Source: WHSW01 sp963846165 (lineage in GTDB: Bacteria > Actinomycetota > Thermoleophilia > Solirubrobacterales > 70-9). Taken from it: 64,000 bases of DNA. The stretch covers positions 1 to 64,000 of the forward strand of contig CAWJUU010000008.1 of NCBI GenBank assembly GCA_963846165.1. Reading direction: 5' to 3'. Of this stretch, positions 1 through 7,231 are shown piece after piece. Under the pieces are notes generated by a model that had not been told where the DNA came from, did no database searches, and saw only the letters and a program-made list of their open reading frames with translations. Position 1 is the stretch's first letter, and the number at the start of each line of letters is the position of its first letter. The translations under genes and the position numbers were made by a program.

Positions 1-1
1 C

Positions 2-418
2 CTGCTCGGCGGCTTTCGCGATTTCTACGAGCGTGACGAGCCGGTCGACGCGGAGATCCGCGCGGCCGCCGGGCGCATCCTCGCCGACGGCTCGGGCGAG
101 TACGCGCTCGGTGCCGTTGGTGAGAACGCGGCGGCGGGGATCTGCCAGGTCCGGTACCGCTGGAGCGTCTGGACTTCGGCCGACGACTGCTGGATCGAGG
201 ACATCTTCGTCCGCGACGACCAACGTGGCCACGGGCTCGGCCGCGCCCTGCTCGAGGCCGTGTTCGAGCGCGCTTCCGCGCGTGGTTGCAAGCGCGTCGA
301 GCTCGACGTCGACGAGGACAACACGACCGCGCTCGCGCTCTACGAACGTCTCGGGTTCCGCAACGACTCCAAGGGAGCCCCCCGCAGCTTCCTCCTCGGC
401 CGCCCCCTCGGCGATTGA
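2..418 (+). CDS. GNAT family N-acetyltransferase (5' end outside window)
   Basis: The window opens inside an open frame of 139 codons ending at TGA 416-418. It reads as the C-terminal part of a GCN5-related N-acetyltransferase: a beta strand ending in DIFV is followed by the acetyl-CoA pyrophosphate loop DQRGHGLGRALLEA, a helix, a strand (VELDVDEDN) and the closing TALALYERLGF block, in the order of the family. The substrate cannot be told from this fold. The gene ends directly against the convergent phosphoesterase (stop codons adjacent). The start lies upstream of base 1. Confidence 0.85.
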   Translation: MLGGFRDFYERDEPVDAEIRAAAGRILADGSGEYALGAVGENAAAGICQVRYRWSVWTSADDCWIEDIFVRDDQRGHGLGRALLEAVFERASARGCKRVELDVDEDNTTALALYERLGFRNDSKGAPRSFLLGRPLGD

Positions 419-1396
419 TCAGTACTCGACCGTTGCGGTGACCGCTCGGTGGTCCGAGGGCCAGGGCGTGACGACGACGTCGGCCTCCGGGCGCGCTTCG
501 CCGACGATGGCGGCGCTTTCGACCGTCAGGTCGTCGGCGCGGGCGAGGACGAAGTCGATCCGGTCGTGGTGGTCCCAGTTGACGGTCGGCTTGCTGGTCG
601 GGGTCCAGGTGAAGGCCGGTTTGGCGACCGGGTCCGGATGGGCTGCGCGGAAGGCATCGACGAAGCCCGCTTCCTCGAGCGCGCCGGTGGACGGCCAGTC
701 GACGGCGACCGGCTGGTTGCCCGCGGCGACGGCCTCCTCGGTCCAGTCGTGCCCGGAGGGCTCGTTGAAGTCGCCGAACACGAATGCCGCCGCCGCCTCG
801 TCGGCCTGCGGCAGATCCTGCTCGAGGAGATCGATCCCGGACCCGCGCGTCCGCTCGGCGAACCGGATCGCCGCGGCCTCGGTGTCGATGAACGGCGCGC
901 CCCCGTAGGGGATGTCGAGCAGCTGGTAGGGCTGGTAGGGCGCGTCGTCGAGGTGGATGTTGAAGGCGTAGACCGAGTCACCGTTGACATCGATCTCGAC
1001 CCCGAGGTCGTTCGGCGTCGGCTCGCCGATCTCAAAGCGGCTCAGGATCGCGTTCGACCACAGCGCGTCGTTTTCCTGCGTCTGCTCGTAGTAGTGGTAG
1101 CCGAGCGCGTCGGCGAGCTCGCTGGCGACGCTGTGGCCGCGCGGGGGGCAGAACGTTGCCGTGCACTTGGGCCCCTCGAGCTGGGTCTCCTGGATCCCGA
1201 CGATGTCGGGGTCGACCGCCTCGATCGCGGCGACGGTGTCGTCGATCGGCTTGTCCTCGTTCTGTCCGCCGCCCCAGATGTTGAAGCTCATCACGGTGAG
1301 CGAGGTCGGCTCGGACGCCGACGATTGCAACAGGCCGAGCACAAGGGTGAGCAGGACGGCCGCCGCCACCGGCACGATCAGGGCCCATCTGCTCAT
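419..1396 (-). CDS. Endonuclease/exonuclease/phosphatase family protein, membrane-anchored or secreted
   Basis: A 325-residue protein with an N-terminal hydrophobic segment (about residues 4-24) and then an EEP-superfamily domain. The family's metal and catalytic motifs are visible: MSFNIWGGG near the N-terminus, GIQET, FVFGDFNEPSG and the closing WPSDHRAV. Members hydrolyse phosphodiester or phosphomonoester bonds (nucleases, sphingomyelinase-like enzymes); the leader suggests action outside the membrane. The start at 1394-1396 is chosen because AAGGAGG lies just upstream and the leader begins there; a longer upstream frame lacks homology. It is divergent from the CaiD-like gene, with 70 bp between them. 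Confidence 0.85.
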   Translation of the reverse strand: MSRWALIVPVAAAVLLTLVLGLLQSSASEPTSLTVMSFNIWGGGQNEDKPIDDTVAAIEAVDPDIVGIQETQLEGPKCTATFCPPRGHSVASELADALGYHYYEQTQENDALWSNAILSRFEIGEPTPNDLGVEIDVNGDSVYAFNIHLDDAPYQPYQLLDIPYGGAPFIDTEAAAIRFAERTRGSGIDLLEQDLPQADEAAAAFVFGDFNEPSGHDWTEEAVAAGNQPVAVDWPSTGALEEAGFVDAFRAAHPDPVAKPAFTWTPTSKPTVNWDHHDRIDFVLARADDLTVESAAIVGEARPEADVVVTPWPSDHRAVTATVEY

Positions 1397-1466
1397 CAGC
1401 CGCCTCCTTGCACTCGCCGCCGTCCATCCTATCCGCGGCGACCGCGGTCGCGTAGGGTCCGGCTGC

Positions 1467-2252
1467 ATGGACGGCATCCGGATCGAGCGGCGCGGTGGGA
1501 CGCTCGAGCTGACAATCGATCGGCCGAAGGCGAACGCGATCGACTCGGCGACCAGCAGGGCGATGGGCGAGGCGTTCATCGCCTTCCGCGACGACCCCGA
1601 GCTGCGGGTGGCGATCGTCACCGGCGCCGGCGACCGGTTCTTCTCGGCTGGCTGGGACCTGAAGGCATATGTCGCCGGCGACCCCGGCGACCCTGAGGCG
1701 TTCGGCCCCGGAGGGCTGGCCGGGCTGACCGAGCTCTTCGACCTCGACAAGCCGGTGATCGCGGCGGTTAACGGCTATGCCGCCGGTGGTGGGTTCGAGC
1801 TCGTGCTCGCCTGCGACCTGGTCGTCGCGGTGCCGACGGCGCGCTTCTCGCTCCCCGAGGTGAAGCTCGGCCTGATCGCCGACTCGGGCGGCATCTTCCG
1901 GCTTCCGCGGCGGATGCCCCGCCCGCTCGCGATGGAGATGCTGCTCACCGGTGATCCGATCGATGCGGTCGAGGCCGAGCGCTGGGGGCTCGTCAACCGC
2001 GTCGCCGAGCCCGCCGAGCTGCTGCCGGCGGCGCGAGAGCTCGCGACGCGGATCGAGGCGGCGGCACCGCTGGCGACCCGGGCGGCGAAGGCGACCCTGG
2101 CGGCGACCGAGGGGCTGACGGTCGAGCAGGGATTCGCTGCGCTGCGCGCCGGGCGCGTTCCCGCCTACGACCGTGCGCTCGCCTCCGCCGACGCCGAGGA
2201 GGGGCCGCGGGCATTCGCCGAGGGCCGCGATCCGGTCTGGCGCGGCGAATGA
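1467..2252 (+). CDS. caiD: CaiD-like crotonobetainyl-CoA hydratase (enoyl-CoA hydratase family)
   Basis: The 261-residue crotonase-fold protein resembles E. coli CaiD, from memory, nearly end to end: DRPKANAID, FFSAGWDLKA, LDKPVIAAVNGYA, GGGFEL, LPEVKLGLIADSGG, a WGLVNRV block and the C-terminal RDPVW. CaiD hydrates crotonobetainyl-CoA to carnitinyl-CoA. The oxyanion-hole loop (AGWDLKA) and the PE-K-LG catalytic loop are intact. Its stop overlaps the next ATG (AATGA), so it is translationally coupled to the SDR. The presence of TMAO and methylamine genes downstream fits a role in carnitine or betaine breakdown, but no CoA ligase or class III CoA-transferase is nearby. A general enoyl-CoA hydratase role remains possible. 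Confidence 0.82.
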   Translation: MDGIRIERRGGTLELTIDRPKANAIDSATSRAMGEAFIAFRDDPELRVAIVTGAGDRFFSAGWDLKAYVAGDPGDPEAFGPGGLAGLTELFDLDKPVIAAVNGYAAGGGFELVLACDLVVAVPTARFSLPEVKLGLIADSGGIFRLPRRMPRPLAMEMLLTGDPIDAVEAERWGLVNRVAEPAELLPAARELATRIEAAAPLATRAAKATLAATEGLTVEQGFAALRAGRVPAYDRALASADAEEGPRAFAEGRDPVWRGE

Positions 2253-3058
2253 GCCCGAGCGGGCCAACCAGCCTTGCCGCGGATGCAAACGCCGGCAAGG
2301 CAGTCCTGGTGACCGGCGGCGGCACCGGGCTTGGGCGGGCGACCGCGCAGGCATTCGCCGCCTCCGGCGCCCGGGTGGCCATCTGTGGCCGCCGCCCGGA
2401 GCCCCTCGAGTCGGTCCGTTCGGAGCTCGAGGCGGGCGGCGCGGAATGCCTCGCGGCGCCGTGTGACATCCGCGAGCCCGATCAGGTGCGGGCGCTCGTC
2501 GACGCGACCCTGGAGCGCTTCGGTGCAGTGGACGTGCTCGTCAACAACGCCGGCGGGCAGTTCACGGCCCCGGCCGAGGAGATCACGAGCAAGGGCATGC
2601 GCGCCGTCCATCGGCTGACGCTCGACGCCGCCTGGGAGCTGACCCACGAGGTCGCGACCCGCTCGATGATCCCCGGAGACGGCGGGCTGGTGGTCTTCGG
2701 CGGCTTCTCTCCCCGCCGGGGGATCCCGGGGTTCGCGCACGCCACCGCCGCGCGCGCCGCGCTCGAGAACCTGGCGCAGGGCCTGGCGCTCGAGTGGAGC
2801 CGGTACGCGATCCGCACGGTCTGCGTGGTGCTCGGCAACATCGAGACGGAGGGCCTCGCCGGTTACGGGCCGGAGGCACTCGAGGCGGCGCGAAAGCAGG
2901 TGCCGCTGGGAAGGCTGGGCCGGCCGCAGGAGGTGGGCGAGACGATCGCCTTTCTCGCCAGCTCGGGCGGCGGCTACGTGACCGGCTCGAGCGTCGTCAT
3001 CGACGGCGGCCTCGACGCCTGGGGACAGGGTGAGCCTCCGCCCGCTGCTCCGTCGTAG
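2249..3058 (+). CDS. SDR-family enoyl/dienoyl-CoA reductase-like protein
   Basis: A 269-residue short-chain dehydrogenase/reductase. The cofactor motif TGGGTGLG lies at residues 22-29 and NNAGG near residue 99. The usual Tyr-x-x-x-Lys is absent: the equivalent stretch is GFAHATAARAAL, placing Ala165 and Arg169 where Tyr and Lys would be. Peroxisomal trans-2-enoyl-CoA and 2,4-dienoyl-CoA reductases also depart from YxxxK here, and the following LALEW block resembles them. An acyl-CoA substrate is therefore likely. The gene overlaps caiD by 4 bases. Downstream, the malyl-CoA lyase GTG lies 43 bases past its stop, so all three probably form one operon. Confidence 0.8.
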   Translation: MSPSGPTSLAADANAGKAVLVTGGGTGLGRATAQAFAASGARVAICGRRPEPLESVRSELEAGGAECLAAPCDIREPDQVRALVDATLERFGAVDVLVNNAGGQFTAPAEEITSKGMRAVHRLTLDAAWELTHEVATRSMIPGDGGLVVFGGFSPRRGIPGFAHATAARAALENLAQGLALEWSRYAIRTVCVVLGNIETEGLAGYGPEALEAARKQVPLGRLGRPQEVGETIAFLASSGGGYVTGSSVVIDGGLDAWGQGEPPPAAPS

Positions 3059-3101
3059 ACTCCCGGGATTCCATTTGAACCCGCCGAGCAGAGGAGGCGA
3101 C

Positions 3102-4145
3102 GTGGGAGGATCCGTCCGGCTGCATCGCAGTGAGCTTGCCGTCCCCGGCAGCAACGTGCGCATGCTCGAGAAGGCGCCGACGCTCGGCGCCGACGTGGTC
3201 ATGCTCGACCTCGAGGACGCCGTTGCCCCCGACGACAAGGTCGAAGCCCGCGGCAACGTGATCGAGGCGCTGCGCGACCACGACTGGTCCGGCTGCTCGG
3301 TCTCGCTCCGGATCAATGGTCTCGACACGCATTGGTGCTACCGCGACCTCGTCGACGTGGTCGAGCAGGCGGGGCCGGCGCTTGACACAGTCACCGTGCC
3401 GAAGGTCGGCTCGGCGGCCCAGGTCGAGTTCGTCGTCACGCTGCTCGAGCAGATCGAGGAGGCGATCGACCTCCCACACCGGATCGGGATCTCGGTGCTG
3501 GTGGAGACCGCTGCCGGCATGGCTCACGTGAACGAGATCGCCGCGGCGTGCCCGGAACGGATGGAGGCGATCGTCTTCGGCGTCGCCGACTATGCCGCCT
3601 CGCTGCAGAGCTCGACCACCTCGATCGGTGGCGTCGACCCCGGGTATGCGGTGCTCACCGGGGCCGGTGAGAGCGGCTCGCGCGAGCTTCACTGGGGCGA
3701 CCAGTGGCACCACGCGCTCTCGAGCATCGCCGTCGCCTGCCGCGCCAACGGCCTGCGCCCGATCGACGGTCCGTTCGGTGACTTCACCGATCCCGAGGGC
3801 TTTCTGGCGGCGGCCGGCCGCGCCGCGGTGCTCGGCTTCGAGGGCAAGTGGGCGATCCACCCGAGCCAGGTGCCGCTTGCGAACGAGGTCTTCACTCCCG
3901 ACGCCCGGGTGATCGAGCGCACCCGCCGGATCATCGCGGCGATGAAGGAGGCCGCTGCCGAGGGCAAGGGCGCGGTCTCCCTCGACGGCAGGCTGATCGA
4001 CGCCGCCTCGCTGCGGATGGCCGAGAACCTGCTCGCGAAGCTCGACCAGATCGACCGCGGTGGCGCACCGGAACGCCCGCGCCGGCCGCGAAAGGACGAG
4101 CTCGAGGCCGGCGGTGAGCCGGGCGCCCACCGGGGCGCCGCCTGA
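3102..4145 (+). CDS. mclA: L-malyl-CoA / beta-methylmalyl-CoA lyase (HpcH/HpaI family)
   Basis: A 347-residue CoA-ester lyase that lines up well with methylotroph malyl-CoA lyase: LHRSELAVPGSN, a metal-site block LDLEDAVAPDDK, RINGLDTHW, VLVETAAGMAHVNEIA, FGVADYAAS, RPIDGPFGDFTDP, GFEGKWAIHPSQ and GAVSLDGRLIDAASLRMAE are all present. The enzyme splits malyl-CoA to acetyl-CoA and glyoxylate, the closing step of the serine cycle, or the reverse in other C2 pathways. GTG 3102 is chosen over an upstream ATG (3030) because AGAGGAGG sits 7 bases before it and the conserved N-terminus starts there. The C-terminal tail (last 25 residues) is extra. No other serine-cycle enzyme is in the window. Confidence 0.88.
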   Translation: MGGSVRLHRSELAVPGSNVRMLEKAPTLGADVVMLDLEDAVAPDDKVEARGNVIEALRDHDWSGCSVSLRINGLDTHWCYRDLVDVVEQAGPALDTVTVPKVGSAAQVEFVVTLLEQIEEAIDLPHRIGISVLVETAAGMAHVNEIAAACPERMEAIVFGVADYAASLQSSTTSIGGVDPGYAVLTGAGESGSRELHWGDQWHHALSSIAVACRANGLRPIDGPFGDFTDPEGFLAAAGRAAVLGFEGKWAIHPSQVPLANEVFTPDARVIERTRRIIAAMKEAAAEGKGAVSLDGRLIDAASLRMAENLLAKLDQIDRGGAPERPRRPRKDELEAGGEPGAHRGAA

Positions 4146-4180
4146 CGGTCGCCGCAGTCCCGGCCCTAGATAATGAGAGC

Positions 4181-4792
4181 GTGACCGAGAAGCGCTCGAC
4201 CCCGCCGGAGTTCGACTTCGCCCTCGCCGAGGCCCAGGCCTGGGTCGGCTCCGGGCCCGAGGGGATCGGCGAAACCGGCCTTACACCCGCGCGCGCCGAG
4301 CTGCTCGACGTCGAAGGAGACGACCCGGCGATCGCTCTGCGCCAGACGCTCGGCATGTTCGCGACCGGAGTCACCGTGGTGACGACAGTCGTCGCCGACC
4401 AGATTCACGGGATGACCGCGAACGCGTTCATGTCGGTCTCGCTCGAGCCGCCGCTGGTGATGATCTCGGTTGACCGACGGACGAAGATGTGCTCGCTGCT
4501 GCATGAGGGCCACCGGTTCGCGGTCAGCGTGCTGGCAGCCGACCAGGACGCGCTCTCGGACCACTTCGCCGGCCGCGCCGGCACCGACGCGCCGGAGCCG
4601 AGCTTCGCCATAGTCAACGAGACGCCGCTGGTCGAGGGCGCCGCCGCCCAGTTCGTCGCCCGCGTATGTCGGTCCTACTGGGGCGGCGACCACTCGCTCT
4701 TCCTCGGCCAGGTCGAGTACGCGCGCCGCGCCCCCGACGCCCGCCCGCTGCTCTTCCACGGCGGTCAGTACGGGCGGTTGACGGAGGGTTGA
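4181..4792 (+). CDS. Flavin reductase domain protein (HpaC/DIM6-NtaB type)
   Basis: A 203-residue protein starting at GTG 4181. The first 45 residues are an acidic extension with no match I recognise; the rest is a flavin-reductase split-barrel: LRQTLGMFATGVTVVTT, GMTANAFMSVSLEPPLVMISV, FAVSVLA and a closing PLLFHGGQYGRL. Such proteins reduce FMN or FAD with NAD(P)H and pass it to a partner monooxygenase. It lies 36 bases after mclA on the same strand. Its stop faces the tdm operon, whose upstream gene is an ACAD-fold protein of the kind that can be such a monooxygenase. That partnership is inference from position. Confidence 0.82.
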   Translation: MTEKRSTPPEFDFALAEAQAWVGSGPEGIGETGLTPARAELLDVEGDDPAIALRQTLGMFATGVTVVTTVVADQIHGMTANAFMSVSLEPPLVMISVDRRTKMCSLLHEGHRFAVSVLAADQDALSDHFAGRAGTDAPEPSFAIVNETPLVEGAAAQFVARVCRSYWGGDHSLFLGQVEYARRAPDARPLLFHGGQYGRLTEG

Positions 4793-4817
4793 GAGGCTGG
4801 GACGGGCCGGGGTCGGC

Positions 4818-4860
4818 GATTGGCGCTTTCTTCGTCCGATAGACGAACAACTCGCCAATC
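4818..4860. terminator. Stem-loop between convergent genes, likely bidirectional terminator
   Basis: GATTGGCG (4818-4825) pairs with CGCCAATC (4853-4860), and inside it TTCGTC (4831-4836) pairs with GACGAA (4842-4847). It lies between the convergent flavin reductase and tdm genes. There is no long T-run, so termination is inferred from position. Bases 4823-4856 are also copy D of a 32-base hairpin family found elsewhere in the window. Confidence 0.5.
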
Positions 4861-4886
4861 TCGCCCAGGCCGCTCGCCGGCAGGCC

Positions 4887-7220
4887 TCAGCTCCGCGGCT
4901 TCGTCTTCTCCGGGTCGTAGAACGGGATCGGGACGACCGTCGCCGGAATCCGCTTCTGCTGGCCGTCGAGCTTTCCGACCTCGACCTCGGTGCCGAGCTC
5001 GGCGTGCTGGACCGCCATCCGGCAGAGGGCAATGTTCTTGCGCAGGACCGGGCTTCGGGTGCCGCTGGTGATCACCCCGACCTGCGAGCGCGAGCCGGCG
5101 ACGTGGACGCAGTCGCCGTGGGCGGCGGCCTCCTGGCCCTCGAGCTCGAGGCCGACAAGCTTGCGCTGCGGATGGGCCTTGCGTTCGATCAGCGCCTGCT
5201 TGCCGACGAAGTCGTCCTCCGACTCGAGCGCGACCGCGAACCCGATTCCGGCCTCGAACGGGTCGACCTGGTCGTCGAACTCATACCCGGCGAAGATCAG
5301 CCCGGACTCGATCCGCACCATGTCGAGCGCCGAGAGGCCGAGCGGCTTCAGGCCGTGTTCCTGCCCCGCCTCCCAGACTGCGTCCCAGACCGCCGGGCCG
5401 TCGTCGGGATGACACCAGACCTCGTAGCCGAGCTCGCCCGTGTAGCCGGTGCGCGATACGACAACCGGGATCCCCTCGTAGTCGCCGATCCTGCCGATCA
5501 GGAAGCGGAACCAGCGCAGCTCGCCGAGCTCCGGCTGGGTCGGCGGCGACCAGATGATCTTGCGCATGATCTCGCGGCTCTCCGGGCCCTGGACGGCGAG
5601 GTTGTGCAGCTCGTCGGTGGAGCGCTTGACCCAGACCCGCAGCGATTCGGCCTCGGCGATGCCGTTGAGGTGAACGCCGGTGTACTCGTCGCCGGCGACG
5701 AAGCGGAAGTTGTCGTCGGCGAGCCGGTAGACGGTGGCGTCGTCGAGCATGCCGCCGGTCTCGTTGCAGACCGCGGTGTAGGTGACCTGGCCGACGGAGA
5801 GCTTGCGCGCGTCACGAGTGATCGCGCGCTGGATCAGCAACTCGGAGTCGGGCCCGAGCACCTCCCACTTTCGCAGCGGCGAGAGGTCCATGAGCACGGC
5901 GCGCTCGCGACACGCCCAGTACTCGGCGATCGTGTCCTCGCCCTGGTAGCAGTCGGGCAGCCAGTAGCCCCGGTACTCGACCAGGTCGCGGGTCAGCGCC
6001 GAGGTGCGCGGGTGGAAGGCGGTCTCCTGGGTCATGACGGGGTCGGCCTCCGGGGTGACGCGGTGGGCGATCGCCAGCGAGAACCGGTTCTCCGGCCGGT
6101 ACACGCGGACGTGGATGTCGGTGATCTCCCAGCCGTTGGCCGGGTCGATGTCGTCTGGGCACGCCGACGAGGCGCACAGCAGGTCGTTGGACGCGCGCAG
6201 CAGCACGTAGTCGCCGGGCCGCGACCAGGGCTCGTCGGCGATCAACGTGTTGTCGGCGTCGAAGGTGGTGTTGTAGAAGAGGTTGAGCGCGTTCCAGCCG
6301 GCACGCGGAGCGACCCCGCGAGGAACGAGCTCGCCGTTGAAGTTGTCGGTGCAGTTGAGGTGGCCCGGATACCCGAGGTTCTCGTAGTAGCGCGGAAAGC
6401 AGGCGAGCCCGAAGTTGTCATGGCGCCCGACCGTGTCGTGAACGACCTCGACCAGCGGATCCTGGTCGATGTCGAAGCTCTTCCGATATAGGCCGGGCGT
6501 CGGGTAGGCGGATCCCATCAGCGACCGGGTCGTGGTCGCGTCGAGGCCGCGCTCAACTCCGCGCTCGAGCTTGCCCCGGTTGAAGGCGAGGAAGTCCGAA
6601 CACTGCTTGCCCTCGACGTCGATGATCTGGATGTACTCACCTTCGGCTACCTCGTAGGACAGTGCGCTGGCGCGGTCGACTCGCAGGTCGAGCCGCGGCT
6701 CGGCGAGCGGCGGGGGCAGCTCGGCCTCGTCGTGCGTGCGCGGGGTCGCCCGCTCGATCTCGATCAGGAGCGGGGAGGAGGGCCAGGCGCCGTCGACGAT
6801 CCGCCCGCCCGGCGCGGCGACGATCGCGGTCGCCTCGCGCTCGACCGTGAACGTCTCCGCCTCGCCGCGGGGCGTCTCGGCGTCGAACAGGCACAGCGCC
6901 CGGGCCTCGTCGGGCACCAGGCCGCGGGCCGCGAGCGCGCCGAGAAAGCCGTCGGCGCCCCCGTTGCGCACGAGCCGCCGCAGCACGGTCGCCTCGCCTT
7001 CGGCCCGGGCGCCGATCGCAGCCGCGTCCTCGCCGCCCTCGGCATCGAGCACGGTCAGCTCGGCGACCTGGCCGCCGTCCTGGTTGACGACCGTGAGCCG
7101 GTCGTCGGGCTGCACCGCGACCGCCGTCGCCGCGCCCGGGCGGACCCAGTGGGACTCGAACGAGCGATCGACCGGCTTCAGGCCTGGGACGAGCAGGGCC
7201 GGTCGGGCGGCGACAGCCAA
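4887..7220 (-). CDS. tdm: Trimethylamine N-oxide demethylase-like DUF1989-GcvT fusion (Tdm)
   Basis: A 777-residue protein with three parts: an N-terminal region (1-175) without clear match, a DUF1989 domain (about 180-375) and a GcvT/aminomethyltransferase domain (about 395-777). Cys207, Cys274, Cys290, Cys349 and Cys354 lie in the DUF1989 part, where metal ligands are expected. The GcvT part has WACRERAVLMDLSP, AVQGPESR and SRTGYTGELGYEVW. This architecture and size are those of bacterial Tdm, in which the N-terminal metal domain splits TMAO to dimethylamine and formaldehyde and the C-terminal domain captures formaldehyde on tetrahydrofolate. TTG 7220 is preceded by GAGGTGG. It is 11 bases behind the ACAD-like gene. 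A different methylated-amine substrate is possible. Confidence 0.8.
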   Translation of the reverse strand: MAVAARPALLVPGLKPVDRSFESHWVRPGAATAVAVQPDDRLTVVNQDGGQVAELTVLDAEGGEDAAAIGARAEGEATVLRRLVRNGGADGFLGALAARGLVPDEARALCLFDAETPRGEAETFTVEREATAIVAAPGGRIVDGAWPSSPLLIEIERATPRTHDEAELPPPLAEPRLDLRVDRASALSYEVAEGEYIQIIDVEGKQCSDFLAFNRGKLERGVERGLDATTTRSLMGSAYPTPGLYRKSFDIDQDPLVEVVHDTVGRHDNFGLACFPRYYENLGYPGHLNCTDNFNGELVPRGVAPRAGWNALNLFYNTTFDADNTLIADEPWSRPGDYVLLRASNDLLCASSACPDDIDPANGWEITDIHVRVYRPENRFSLAIAHRVTPEADPVMTQETAFHPRTSALTRDLVEYRGYWLPDCYQGEDTIAEYWACRERAVLMDLSPLRKWEVLGPDSELLIQRAITRDARKLSVGQVTYTAVCNETGGMLDDATVYRLADDNFRFVAGDEYTGVHLNGIAEAESLRVWVKRSTDELHNLAVQGPESREIMRKIIWSPPTQPELGELRWFRFLIGRIGDYEGIPVVVSRTGYTGELGYEVWCHPDDGPAVWDAVWEAGQEHGLKPLGLSALDMVRIESGLIFAGYEFDDQVDPFEAGIGFAVALESEDDFVGKQALIERKAHPQRKLVGLELEGQEAAAHGDCVHVAGSRSQVGVITSGTRSPVLRKNIALCRMAVQHAELGTEVEVGKLDGQQKRIPATVVPIPFYDPEKTKPRS

Positions 7221-7231
7221 GTCAGTCCACC

